64,000 bases of DNA from Streptomyces sp. NBC_00572 (GTDB lineage: Bacteria > Actinomycetota > Actinomycetes > Streptomycetales > Streptomycetaceae): NCBI RefSeq assembly GCF_026341815.1, contig NZ_JAPENX010000001.1, positions 5,766,001 to 5,830,000 of the forward strand, in the 5' to 3' direction. Position 1 is the stretch's first letter. Every line of letters begins with the position of its first letter. The translations under genes and the position numbers were made by a program. The notes beneath the pieces were generated by a model. The model had not been told where the DNA came from, searched no databases, and worked only from the letters and a program-made list of their open reading frames with translations. Below, in pieces: positions 51,028-59,793 of this stretch.

Positions 51028-51975
51028 CAGTTCTACGCGTCCGCGCCCGTTGCGTCCAACCCTGCCGCTCCGTCGTGTGACTGCATCGCGCACGCGTACG
51101 GGAATGCCGCCGATCATGGCCAGCGGGTTCCCCGGTATCCGTCGGACATGTCGGACGCGGAGTGGGCGGCCGTCCGTCCGCTGCTGCCGGTTCCGGCGTG
51201 GCTGGAGGGCCGGGGCGGGCAGCCGGAGGGCTACTGCCACCGGCAGATACTCGACGCGGTCCGCTACCTCCTCGACAACGGCATCAAGTGGCGGGCGATC
51301 CCGGCCGACTTCCCCGCGTGGGACCGCGTCTACGCGTTCTTCCGCCGCTGGCGCCGCCAGGGCCTGATCAACGAATTCCACGACCGGCTCAGGTCACGGG
51401 TTCGCGAACTGGAGGGCCGGCAAGCGGAGCCGACGGCTGCGATCATCGACTCACAGTCCCTGCGGGCGGCCGACACCGTCGGCGCCGGCTCACGCGGCTG
51501 GGACGCGGGCAAGAAAGTAGGCGGCCGCAAGCGCCACATCGCGGTGGACTGCGGCGGCCTTCTCCTGGCTGTGAGGGTCACCGCGGCGTCCGTCCAGGAC
51601 CGCGACGCGGCCACGCCCGTGCTGGAAAGACTGCGTGAACTGCACCGCAAGATCGCTGTGGTGTGGGCCGACAGCGGCTACGTCGGCCGGCTCGTTGGCT
51701 GGGCCAAGGACGCCCTCCACCTCGCGCTGACCATCGTCAGACGCAGTGACGACCAGAAGGGGTTCGTGATCCTGCCCCGACGCTGGGTCGTCGAACGCAC
51801 ACTGGCCTGGCTGATGCACCGCCGCCGTCTGGTCCGCGACTACGAACGCCTGCCCGCCACCCACGAAACGATGGTCATGTGGTCCATGACCATGATCATG
51901 GGACGCCGTCTCGCCCGCGGGCGCCCCGCACTCACGCGGCAGCCGAAGGTTCCTTCGACACGGCGGCCGGGGTGA
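51022..51975 (+). CDS. IS5-family transposase
   Basis: The 317-residue open frame contains a complete IS5-type DDE transposase: DUF4096-like N-domain (SDAEWAAVRPLLPVPAWLEG, DNGIKWRAIPADFPAWDRVY), first Asp in AAIIDSQSLRAAD, KKVGGRKRHIAVDCGG, second Asp in VVWADSGYVG, and the Glu in WVVERTLAWLMHRRRLVRDYE. The real start is probably at a later codon than the TTG at 51022, near 51110-51150, because relatives begin shortly before SDAEW. Its 3' end overlaps the convergent passenger gene by 44 nt. The element looks active. Confidence 0.85.
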   Translation: MPQFYASAPVASNPAAPSCDCIAHAYGNAADHGQRVPRYPSDMSDAEWAAVRPLLPVPAWLEGRGGQPEGYCHRQILDAVRYLLDNGIKWRAIPADFPAWDRVYAFFRRWRRQGLINEFHDRLRSRVRELEGRQAEPTAAIIDSQSLRAADTVGAGSRGWDAGKKVGGRKRHIAVDCGGLLLAVRVTAASVQDRDAATPVLERLRELHRKIAVVWADSGYVGRLVGWAKDALHLALTIVRRSDDQKGFVILPRRWVVERTLAWLMHRRRLVRDYERLPATHETMVMWSMTMIMGRRLARGRPALTRQPKVPSTRRPG

Positions 51976-52450
51976 ACACCCCGGGTGTCTCCTCAGCCGC
52001 CCAACCACGGGCCACCAGCCGCTTCGCCATCGACCGCACACACTCGATCTTCGCGGGCACCTCCTCCCGCCCCAACGCGACGGTCAGAGCCCTGGCCCTC
52101 ACCCCACCCATGGATGCCTCGGCATCCAGCACGGCCATGACCCGCTGATAATCCTCGGGCAGGACACGGGCAGAGACTCCCTCTCGACGGCACGGCACCA
52201 CCATGACCCCGGCCACAACGGCATCCGCACCATTCACCGCGGCCTGCCGCCGGGCACCGGCCGGCCCGCCAAGGACCTCGGCCACCGTCTCCCGCGCGAT
52301 GACCAGCCGCTCCAGACGTTCTTCCGCCTCCCCAAGCTCGGCCACGATCCGGTCGGCCTCCTCCCGCAGCCTCTCGATCACCTCACGCGCAGCCGTCTCC
52401 TTCGCTTCCAGCAGACCCAGCACAGACGTCATCGGCCACCCCACCGTCAC
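51932..52450 (-). CDS. IS passenger protein (coiled coil plus winged-helix-like domain)
   Basis: The 172-residue product has an N-terminal coiled coil (LLEAKETAAREVIERLREEA, then GEAEERLERLVIARETVAEVL). The C-terminal part (residues 100-165) is predicted to fold as a winged helix (YQRVMAVLDAEASMGGVRAR, LTVALGREEVPAKIECVRS, KRLVARGWAAE). It lies within the IS on the opposite strand, convergent with the transposase. Similar proteins accompany several Streptomyces IS elements, from what I recall. A regulator of transposition or a factor for the host is possible; no function is known. Start GTG 52450 or ATG 52432. Confidence 0.6.
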   Translation of the reverse strand: MTVGWPMTSVLGLLEAKETAAREVIERLREEADRIVAELGEAEERLERLVIARETVAEVLGGPAGARRQAAVNGADAVVAGVMVVPCRREGVSARVLPEDYQRVMAVLDAEASMGGVRARALTVALGREEVPAKIECVRSMAKRLVARGWAAEETPGVFTPAAVSKEPSAAA

Positions 52451-52548
52451 GGAGAAACAAGACGCCCTATCCCTGCCTCACCACAACGGAACCCACTCCC
52501 ACCAGCAGAAATCCAGCTACCACGTTCGGAACAACAACGGGTTCTTAG

Positions 52549-52982
52549 CCGCCGGCAGCTACCCGGCGCTCCGCGCGACCGCGGTGTCGCCCACAGGACC
52601 GGCCGCGTCGGCGAGCAGCCGCTCGCCGCGCACCTCGACGCGTCGGCGCTCGTCCAGCCGTTCGGTGAGCCAGTGGTGCCAGGCCCGATGGTGGTGTGCG
52701 GCCGGCTCGTCATGGACGTCGAGGAAGACGTCGGGCGCAGTCGGTCGCGGCCAGTGCGGCCCGGATGCGTAGGTGGTAGTCGTGGGCGGTCTCCTCCGGC
52801 GTCCGGTCTTCCCGCCGTGCGGCGGGAAGGACGTACGACTCCCAGCCGTCCGTGGCCGAGAAGACGGTGACCCGGTGGCCCTCGGCGCGCAGATGGCGGG
52901 CCAGGGCGTCGGCCGCCGGGAACGGGCCACCGAGATGGCCGGGATGGAGCTCGCCGTTGGGCGTGGGCAGGGCGGACATCAT
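52549..52982 (-). pseudogene. Class I aminoacyl-tRNA-ligase-like fragment
   Basis: The frame from ATG 52982 reads MSALPTPNGELHPGHLGGPF, then ADALARHLRAEGHRVTVFSA. This is the PN-x-x-xH-x-GH signature of methionyl-type class I synthetases; stand-alone homologues occur in biosynthetic contexts. Around 52710-52740 the frame is lost, and a second frame continues DVFLDVHDEPAAHHH and WHHWLTERLDERRRVEVRGE. It then stops at the IS right end (52543). Both a frameshift and truncation by the IS have killed it. Confidence 0.6.
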
Positions 52983-53077
52983 GTCCGCGCCCCTTCCGGA
53001 TCGTCGTGGTTCGGGGAGCCTGATCGCCGAAGTGGCGCATTGCGAAAAATTGTTCGACGAATCCTGTGTGAGATGTG

Positions 53078-53107
53078 TTGACTGAAAATTAAGTCAATCC
53101 CTAGGGT
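53078..53107 (+). promoter_or_regulatory. Operator site G and NCS1/PAD5 operon promoter
   Basis: TTGACTGAAAATTAAGTCAA (53078-53097) with TTGACT as -35 and TAGGGT (53102-53107) after 18 nt. It lies 75 nt before the NCS1 permease, more than 17 kb from the nearest TetR-1 to -3 gene, showing that the regulon spans the whole region. Confidence 0.75.
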
Positions 53108-53181
53108 GGCGCAGCCCTACCAGCTCTGGCTGGCGGGGCGGTCGGGTGGCCCCGAGGGCCGCCCCCTACCTAGGAGGCCAG

Positions 53182-54633
53182 ATGGGGCCAGTCGCCTCGA
53201 AGACCGGGGATTCCGCACCTCCTGCGGGCATCGAGCAGCACTCGATCGACTGGGTGCCCCTCGCGGAACGGCACGGCAAGCCTTCGAGTGTCGGTGCCAT
53301 CTGGTTCGTCGGCAGTCTCAATCTCACCGGTCTCGCGACCGGCGTCGTGACGCTCTCCATGGGGGCCTCGCTCGTCTGGACGGTGATCGCCACCGTCCTC
53401 GGCTCGCTCTTCGGCACGTTCTTCATGGCGTTCCACTCGGCCCAGGGTCCTCAGCTGGGCCTGCCTCAACTGGTGCAGTCCCGACCACAGTTCGGGTACG
53501 TGGGTGCCGCGCTGACCGTATGGGTGTTCGCCCTGGTCAACTACGTGGGCTTCAACACCTCCGACGCCCTGCTCTCCGGACAGGCCGTGAACCTGCTCAC
53601 CGGGATCCCCAACGGGATCGGATATCTGCTGGCCGCCGGGGTGGCGACCGTGATCGCCCTGTTCGGCTACGACTGGATCCACCGCTTGAACAGATGGCTC
53701 ACCTGGCCCTTCGTCGTGGTCACCGCGGCCATCACCGCCGCCGCCCTGCTCGGCGGAGGGCTGCCCGCCGGCGTCTGGGACGCCGGCCCCTTCGAACTCG
53801 CGCCGTTCATGCTCGTGTTCGTCTTCGTCGCCGGATTCCAGCTGGGCTGGGCGCCGTACGTCTCGGACTACTCGCGCTACCTCAGACCCGATGTCTCCGT
53901 CCGCAGCACCTTCTGGTGGACCTATCTGCCCAGCGCGGTCTCCGGGATCTGGGTGTTCATCCTCGGCGCCGTCGTCTCGGCCGGAGCGCCCGAGGGAACC
54001 GACCCGGTGACCGCGCTGAAGCTCGCGGGGGACCGGTTGTTCAGCGGATTCGGCACGGTCGCCGTCGTCGTGCTGCTGATCGGGCTGCTCTCGATCATGG
54101 CGATCAACCAGTACGGCGGCAGCCTCACCATGATCTCGATCGTGGACTCGTTCCGGCCGGTCAAGCCGACCCGGGCCATCCGGGTCGTGACCATCGGGAT
54201 CATGCTGGTGGCCGTCGGGTCGATCTCGACCCTCGTCGGAATCGACCGCTTCAACTGGTTCTTCGCCAACGTGGTGGTCGTCCTGACGTACCTGTTCATC
54301 CCCTGGACGGCCGTCAACCTGGTGGACTTCTTCTTCGTCCGGCGCGGCCAGTACGTCGTGAAGGAGATCTTCAACCCGCGAGGAATCTACGGCCGTTGGG
54401 GCTGGCGCGGAAACCTCGCCTATGGGATCGGTCTGGCCTGCATGGCCCCGTTCATGGTCATCACCGGTCTCTACGTCGGACCTGTCGCAGAGATCCTCGG
54501 CGGCGTCGACTGCTCGGTCTTCGTCGGCCTGCCGGTGGCCGGCGGCCTGTACTGGATCTTTGCCCGAAGCCTCGATCTGGCCACCGAGCGTCGGATGGTC
54601 CGAGAGGAGGGGCTGCTGGCGCCACTTCACTGA
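53182..54633 (+). CDS. NCS1-family purine/cytosine-type permease
   Basis: The 483-residue protein has 12 membrane helices with the NCS1 pattern: WFVGSLNLTGLATGVVTLSM in helix 1, GTFFMAFHSAQGPQLGLPQL with RPQFG, GFQLGWAPYVSDYSRYLRP, and MAINQYGGSLTMISIVD. Family substrates are nucleobases, hydantoins, allantoin and related ureido or amidine compounds. ATG 53182 has AGGAGG six nt upstream; an earlier in-frame ATG at 53146 has none. It is under operator G and followed after 46 nt by PAD5, so a ureido- or guanidino-type substrate is likely. Confidence 0.85.
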   Translation: MGPVASKTGDSAPPAGIEQHSIDWVPLAERHGKPSSVGAIWFVGSLNLTGLATGVVTLSMGASLVWTVIATVLGSLFGTFFMAFHSAQGPQLGLPQLVQSRPQFGYVGAALTVWVFALVNYVGFNTSDALLSGQAVNLLTGIPNGIGYLLAAGVATVIALFGYDWIHRLNRWLTWPFVVVTAAITAAALLGGGLPAGVWDAGPFELAPFMLVFVFVAGFQLGWAPYVSDYSRYLRPDVSVRSTFWWTYLPSAVSGIWVFILGAVVSAGAPEGTDPVTALKLAGDRLFSGFGTVAVVVLLIGLLSIMAINQYGGSLTMISIVDSFRPVKPTRAIRVVTIGIMLVAVGSISTLVGIDRFNWFFANVVVVLTYLFIPWTAVNLVDFFFVRRGQYVVKEIFNPRGIYGRWGWRGNLAYGIGLACMAPFMVITGLYVGPVAEILGGVDCSVFVGLPVAGGLYWIFARSLDLATERRMVREEGLLAPLH

Positions 54634-54679
54634 GCACATCGCGCTGCACGTACAGAACTCCCGGAAGAAGGAGCATCAC

Positions 54680-55852
54680 GTGAAGACACAGCACGACGAC
54701 GGCGACAAGCCGGGCATCTCCCGCAGAACCCTCCTGGCCCGGACCGGTGCGGCCGCCGCCGCACTGGCGGTGGGGCCCGTACTCGGCGGCGTCCAGCCGG
54801 CCCTGGCCGCCTCCTGGCGAGTACCCGGAGAGGACGCGCCGCACAAGCGGACCTGGATGTCCTGGCCGTCCAGCTACACGATCTGGGGCAACCTGCTGTC
54901 CAAGATCCAGGCCGACATCGCCAAGCTCGCCAAGGAGGTGGCCAGGTACGAGCCGGTCATCATGTGCGCGGACGGATCGTCGGCCGCCTCGCAGGCCAGA
55001 ACCGCCTGCGGGTCCACGGTCACGGTGATCAGCTCGATCCCCGTCTCGGACTGCTGGATGCGCGACACCGGTCCGCTGTTCCGCGTCGACGGAGCCGGCG
55101 GCATGGACTCCTTCGGGCTGAACTTCAACGCCTGGGGCGAGAACGCCACGACCTTCTACGGCCTCCCCGCCTCCGCCTACGCCAAGGACCGCCTGGTCGC
55201 GCAGCGGGTCGCCGCCTACACGGGTGTCCCGTTCGCGAAGGCCTCCGTGGTCGGTGAAGGCGGCGGCATCGAGTACGACGGCGACGGCACGCTCATGGCG
55301 ACCGGGAGCTGCTGGCTGAACAGCAACCGCAACCCCGGCAAGTCGCGGAGCCAGGTGGAGGCGGAGCTGCTCTCCCGGTTCGGCGCATCGAAGATGATCT
55401 GGCTGCCCGGCGTCACCGGGGAGGACGTCACCGACGGTCACATCGACGGCACCGCCCGCTACATCAAACCCGGTGTGGTCATGGTGCAGTTGGCCGGCGC
55501 CGTGCGGCCGGACGTCTGGACCGCCAACGCGGCGGCCATCCGCGACGTCCTGGTGAACGCCACCGACGCCAGGGGGCGCCGACTGCAGGTCCTCACCATC
55601 GAAGGGCCCGACTCCCTGCCCCGTATCCCGTCGGGCCAGCGAGGGGACTTCCTCAGTTCCTACATGAACTGGACGGTGACCAACCAGGCGGTGATCACCA
55701 CCCAGTTCGGCGACACCGCGAAGGACGCGGCGGCCAAGACGGCGATCGCCGCCGCCTACGGCAGGCCCGTCGTCCAGCTCAACCTCGACAGCCTCTACGG
55801 AAACGGCGGCGGCGGCGCGCACTGCGTCACCATGCAGGAGCCCAACCGCTGA
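54680..55852 (+). CDS. Tat-exported agmatine deiminase family enzyme PAD5
   Basis: The 390-residue enzyme starts with GTG at 54680 after GAAGGAG. The Tat signal is ISRRTLLARTGAAAAALAVG with a probable cut after QPALA. Catalytic residues are D129 (WMRDTGP), E194 (GEGGGI), H254 and D256 (DGHID) and C382 (GGGGAHCVTM). A 12-residue insertion (TTFYGLPASAYA) follows FNAWGEN and is absent from the other four; it lies near the active site in the family fold and may change specificity. Co-transcribed with the NCS1 permease and closed by a strong terminator. Confidence 0.85.
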   Translation: MKTQHDDGDKPGISRRTLLARTGAAAAALAVGPVLGGVQPALAASWRVPGEDAPHKRTWMSWPSSYTIWGNLLSKIQADIAKLAKEVARYEPVIMCADGSSAASQARTACGSTVTVISSIPVSDCWMRDTGPLFRVDGAGGMDSFGLNFNAWGENATTFYGLPASAYAKDRLVAQRVAAYTGVPFAKASVVGEGGGIEYDGDGTLMATGSCWLNSNRNPGKSRSQVEAELLSRFGASKMIWLPGVTGEDVTDGHIDGTARYIKPGVVMVQLAGAVRPDVWTANAAAIRDVLVNATDARGRRLQVLTIEGPDSLPRIPSGQRGDFLSSYMNWTVTNQAVITTQFGDTAKDAAAKTAIAAAYGRPVVQLNLDSLYGNGGGGAHCVTMQEPNR

Positions 55853-55858
55853 GCAAAA

Positions 55859-55888
55859 CGCCCGGGTCTCGGCTTCGAGACCCGGGCG
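55859..55888. terminator. Terminator after PAD5
   Basis: CGCCCGGGTCTCG pairs perfectly with CGAGACCCGGGCG across GCTT, seven nt after the stop. Confidence 0.85.
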
Positions 55889-55942
55889 TGCCCGTGCGGG
55901 ACCCGGACGTGTCCGAGGCCCGACGGCGCCACTCGGCCGTAC

Positions 55943-55969
55943 GGCGTCACCACCTCAGGTGGTGACGCC
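55943..55969. terminator. Second hairpin, facing the subtilase gene
   Basis: GGCGTCACCACC pairs perfectly with GGTGGTGACGCC across TCA. It lies about 30 nt behind the 3' end of the convergent protease gene. Confidence 0.75.
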
Positions 55970-56000
55970 ACGTCCGGTGGGAACAGTCAGCCGGACAGCG

Positions 56001-59000
56001 TCACTTGCCGAGCCACGCGTTGTGGATGGCCAGCGTCGACGTGTTGCCCTGCTTGTCCGTGACCACGGCGGAGAGCGAGATGCCGTTGTCCTTCGCCGGG
56101 TTCTTCACGGAGATCCGGCCGTTCAGGACCTGCACGAGCTTCCAGGTCTTCCCGTTGTCGTAACTCACCGACACCTTCAGCGACTTGAGGTTCTTCCCGG
56201 CCGCCGAGCCCTGCACGGTCACCGGGACCACGACCGGCGCCAGAGCCGGGGCGCGCGAGGTGAGGTCGACGGGGGCTCCGAAGCGGACCGTGGACACCGG
56301 CAGCGCCGTGGTGGCCGTGACCGGCTTCGAACGGAACGTGAAACTCGTCTCGACGCGGGTGGAGGCCGCGGCGGTCTTCGCCGGGCGTTCCGCGGAGGTC
56401 ACCAGCCGGTACTCGGCGTCGGAGGCGTCGACCGCGAAGGGACGCGAGCCGCTCAGCGGGTCGTCGCTCTCGCCCACCTTGACGCCGTCGCGGTACAGCG
56501 TGGACGTGGCCGAGGTGTCCGCCGTGAGACCCACGTGGCCCCCGCCGTCGGCGAACAGCGGCACCGAGCCGACGAGCTGCTGCTTACCCGACGTCGGGTC
56601 GGGAGCGGTCCGGAACACGCCCATCCGCTCGCCCAGGAGCGGGCCGAAGACGCCCGTGTTGAACGTTTCCCGGTACGTCCTGCCGGCCTCGTAGCGCTTC
56701 GGCCGGACCATCTCGTAGGCACCCTCGAAGGCCGGGTAGCCCCACTGATCGGGCTCGCCCACCTGGTTGAACCTGGTGAGCCACTCGACATCGTCGCCGG
56801 TGGAGACGAGGAACGTCCGCGTGCCCGGCGCCGCCTGCGTCGCGGAGAACCCGTTGCCCTCCGGCGCGCCCGGCAGATGGGGGTACGGGGAGACGAGGGC
56901 GGACTTGCCGGGGGCGGAGGCACCGATATCGACCTTGAGCGTGGCCAGCTCGTTCGCCTTCACGTGCTTGGTGTAGCCGGTCGCGATCCGGTTGGTCCCG
57001 CCACCGAAGGCCACCGCGTACTGGGTGGTGGCGTCCTTGAGGAAGTGCGCGTCCCACGTCTGCAGGAGCGAGCCGTCGGTGACGGCCGGACCCAGGTGGG
57101 CGGTGCGGAAGCCGGTGAAGCCCCTGAGGACCCAGCCGTTGCCGACACGGCCGATCTCGGTGTCGACCTCGTAGTACGTGCCGGCGGACTCCGCCCGGTC
57201 GATGCCGGGCACGGTCAGGTCCACCGGCTTCGTGGTCCGCGCGTCGGCGGTGAGCGTGGTGGCGCCGGAGATCTCCAGCTTCGGCTGGGCGATCCAGTCG
57301 GTGCCCTTGGTGTAGTCGTCGGGATCCTGGTAGACGGCCGTGTTGAAGGTGTACGAGCCCTTGGGGACACGGATCGTGTGGCTGCCCGGCTCGTTGTCGA
57401 CGCGGGCCTGGAAGCCGGCGGCGGGGCCACCGACACCGGAAAGCGTGCTGGAGAAGTTCTGGGCGTCGGCGCCGTCACGGCCGACGGTCCTGACCGTGAC
57501 GTCGTAGGACTCCACCTCACGGACGGCCACCGCGGCCGTGCGGACGGACTGGCCCGCGCCGGTGGCGGTGACGTAGCCCGAGAAGGTGCCGTCGGTGTCG
57601 CCGACCCTGGTGTCCGCGACGAGGTCGACCTCGGCCCTGCCACCGGCGGGCACGGTCACCTTCGAGGCGCCGAGCGTGAAGAACCCGGCCGCAGCCGGCT
57701 TGCCCTTCTGGTCCAGGGTGGACACCGACAGGTCGAGGGTGACGTCACTGGTCCCGAGGTTGCGGTAGGCGAGCGTCCGGGTCTCGGGCCGGTCGTCGGC
57801 GTGCGGCCACTGCGCCACGCCGAAGTTCAGCGAGACCGGCTCGGCGACGACGCTTTGGGTCAGCGCCTTGTCGACCTGGACGCGACCCGAGCCCTGCTGG
57901 AAGGCGGTGTAGTCGCCGCCCTTGGCGGACCCGGTCAGCGCGCCCTTGAGCTCGGCGGACTTCCAGTCCGGATGACGCTGCTTCAGGATCGCGGCGGCGC
58001 CCGCGACGTGCGGGGTGGCCATGGAGGTGCCGTCGATCTGCAGGTACCCCGGCGCGGGGTGCGGCGTGCCCGGGTCCGTGTCGATGGCGCTGCCGGCGGC
58101 GGCGGCCGCGGTGATGGCGACGCCGGGCGCGGTCAGGTCCGGCTTGACGGCGCCGTCGCCGACGCGCGGGCCGACGCTGGAGAAGGAGGCGATCCTGTCG
58201 TCCTTGTCGACGGCGCCGACGGTCAGCGCGGAGTCCGCGCTGCCCGGTGAGCCCACCGTCTCGGCGCCGTACTCGCCGTCGTTGCCCGCCGCGATGGCGA
58301 ACAGGATGCCCTTCTCGGCGGTGAGCCTGTCGACCGTGGCTTCGAGCGGGTCGGTGCCGGGGCTGTCGGGGCCGCCGAGGCTGAGGTTGACGACGTCCGC
58401 GCCTTCGGCGGCGGCCCACTCCATGCCCGCGATGACGGCGGAGTCGTCACCGAAGCCCTGGTCGTCGAGGACCTTCCCGCTGATCACCTTGGCGCCGGGG
58501 GCGACGCCCTTGAACCGGCCACCGGACTTGGCGCCGGTGCCCACGGCGATGGACGCGACGTGGGTGCCGTGTCCGACGCGGTCCACGGCGTCGGGGGAGG
58601 TGGAGAAGTTCTTCTCGCCGACGACCTGGGGCGCGAGGTCCTCGTGGGTCCTGTCGACGCCGGTGTCGAGCACGGCGATCTTGACGCCCGTGCCGTCGTA
58701 CCCGGACTCCCACGCCTTGTCGGCGCCGATCTGCCGGACGCTGCGGTCCAGGCTCGCCGCGCGGACCCCGTCCAGCCACACCTTGCCGATGCCGGAGGCG
58801 GTGGCGCGCGCGCCGCTGGCCCGGCGGTCGGTCAGCGCCTCCCACACCCTGGCGACGTCGTCCTGGGACGTACGGATGGCGTCGGCGTTGATGGTCGGGA
58901 ACGTGCGCCGCAGCTGGGTGTCGCCGGCCGTACGGACCTCGGCCCGTGCGGCACCGGCACCCCCTTCGTACTGCACGATCAGCTTGAGCCCGTCCCGATG

Positions 59001-59369
59001 GCTCTTGCGCAGCTGCGCGTCGGTGAGCACGTCGAGGTCGAAGAGTCGCTGGTCCAGCTTGCCGGCGGCGATCAGGCGCTGCGCGTCGCTCGGGACCACC
59101 AGGGTGTGGCCCTTGATGCGCTGCACCTGTACGGGTATGTGCTCACGGCCCGCGGCGGACTCGAAGCCCACCATCCGGCCCTTGGCGTCCACGACCACGC
59201 GGTCGCCCGTGATGAGCGGGATCCGCCGGTTGCCGTCGACGTGTGTGATGTCCGGCGTGGCCGCCGGGTTCGCCGCGTTCGTGACGATCGCGGTCGCGGG
59301 GCCGGTCATGCCTGCCACGAGCGCCACCGAGGTGGCCGCCGCGATGGTGAAGGCGCGTGCTCTGTGCAC
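56001..59369 (-). CDS. Secreted S8 subtilisin-like serine protease, 1122 residues
   Basis: A large secreted protease with a signal peptide at residues 1-28 (AFTIAAATSVALVAGMTGPA) and a propeptide to about 205. The S8 domain covers about 215-490 with D235 (AVLDTGVD), H270 (GHGTHVAS), oxyanion Asn in AAGND and S449 (DGTSMATPHVAG). The remaining 600 residues are beta-rich domains without known catalytic motifs, as in other very large Streptomyces subtilases. GTG 59369 is provisional: GGGGGAG lies about 13 nt upstream and a TTG in between is possible. It is single, convergent with PAD5, and followed by a hairpin. Confidence 0.9.
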   Translation of the reverse strand: MHRARAFTIAAATSVALVAGMTGPATAIVTNAANPAATPDITHVDGNRRIPLITGDRVVVDAKGRMVGFESAAGREHIPVQVQRIKGHTLVVPSDAQRLIAAGKLDQRLFDLDVLTDAQLRKSHRDGLKLIVQYEGGAGAARAEVRTAGDTQLRRTFPTINADAIRTSQDDVARVWEALTDRRASGARATASGIGKVWLDGVRAASLDRSVRQIGADKAWESGYDGTGVKIAVLDTGVDRTHEDLAPQVVGEKNFSTSPDAVDRVGHGTHVASIAVGTGAKSGGRFKGVAPGAKVISGKVLDDQGFGDDSAVIAGMEWAAAEGADVVNLSLGGPDSPGTDPLEATVDRLTAEKGILFAIAAGNDGEYGAETVGSPGSADSALTVGAVDKDDRIASFSSVGPRVGDGAVKPDLTAPGVAITAAAAAGSAIDTDPGTPHPAPGYLQIDGTSMATPHVAGAAAILKQRHPDWKSAELKGALTGSAKGGDYTAFQQGSGRVQVDKALTQSVVAEPVSLNFGVAQWPHADDRPETRTLAYRNLGTSDVTLDLSVSTLDQKGKPAAAGFFTLGASKVTVPAGGRAEVDLVADTRVGDTDGTFSGYVTATGAGQSVRTAAVAVREVESYDVTVRTVGRDGADAQNFSSTLSGVGGPAAGFQARVDNEPGSHTIRVPKGSYTFNTAVYQDPDDYTKGTDWIAQPKLEISGATTLTADARTTKPVDLTVPGIDRAESAGTYYEVDTEIGRVGNGWVLRGFTGFRTAHLGPAVTDGSLLQTWDAHFLKDATTQYAVAFGGGTNRIATGYTKHVKANELATLKVDIGASAPGKSALVSPYPHLPGAPEGNGFSATQAAPGTRTFLVSTGDDVEWLTRFNQVGEPDQWGYPAFEGAYEMVRPKRYEAGRTYRETFNTGVFGPLLGERMGVFRTAPDPTSGKQQLVGSVPLFADGGGHVGLTADTSATSTLYRDGVKVGESDDPLSGSRPFAVDASDAEYRLVTSAERPAKTAAASTRVETSFTFRSKPVTATTALPVSTVRFGAPVDLTSRAPALAPVVVPVTVQGSAAGKNLKSLKVSVSYDNGKTWKLVQVLNGRISVKNPAKDNGISLSAVVTDKQGNTSTLAIHNAWLGK

Positions 59370-59738
59370 TTGTGCGCGCAAGTCTCCCCCAGGAGCTTGG
59401 GATGAGGTCGAGTGGTCTTTCCGGCCGGGGCGCAACGACGCCCGACGCCGGTCAGCGCAGTATGTGAGGTGATCAACGACGGCGCGGGCGTAGGGGATTG
59501 AGGCGCGTGGTTTCAAGCCATCGGGAGGGCCGCGAGTTTGATGGGGCCACGACGGTGGTGTGACGGCACCGTGACGGCGGATCGATGCTTCCGCGACACC
59601 GGCGCACGTCGGCGCGCATCGACCCCTCCGGATCACAGGCCCCGCACGGGTTTCGGGGGCGGGCGCCCCACGGCCGGAGGGCGTCCCTCCCATTGGCCGT
59701 ATCCGCATCAGGAGGGAGCTGCCCTCCGGCACACGGCG
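59370..59738. other. Upstream region of the subtilase gene
   Basis: No gene. It must contain the protease promoter; I see no clear -35/-10 pair or operator palindrome. Confidence 0.4.
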
Positions 59739-59774
59739 AGGGGCCGTTTCAGAAGGATCTGAAACGGCCCCTCG
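59739..59774. terminator. Terminator behind the GH64 gene
   Basis: GAGGGGCCGTTTCAGA pairs perfectly with TCTGAAACGGCCCCTC. It lies 20 nt after the GH64 stop on the minus strand. Confidence 0.8.
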
Positions 59775-59793
59775 GTCGGTGGTGCCGACAGGT

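Larger units (their letters stand above)
49962..52543 (+). mobile_element. IS5-type unit with duplicated left end and cargo
   Basis: The outer left end (GAACCCGTTGTT at 49962) and the right end (AACAACGGGTTC at 52532-52543) are inverted repeats. The flanking bases are TTA on both sides (49958-49960 and 52544-52546), as expected for a 3-bp target duplication in some IS5 subgroups. Inside lie 0.77 kb of cargo, a second left end at 50877, a transposase gene and a passenger gene. The complete single IS would be about 50877-52543 (1.67 kb). Confidence 0.65.

Noticed and set aside
55959..58250. 763-codon plus-strand frame opposite the subtilase
   Set aside because: The minus strand has the complete S8 catalytic triad and signal peptide. 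The plus frame has none and starts next to a terminator.
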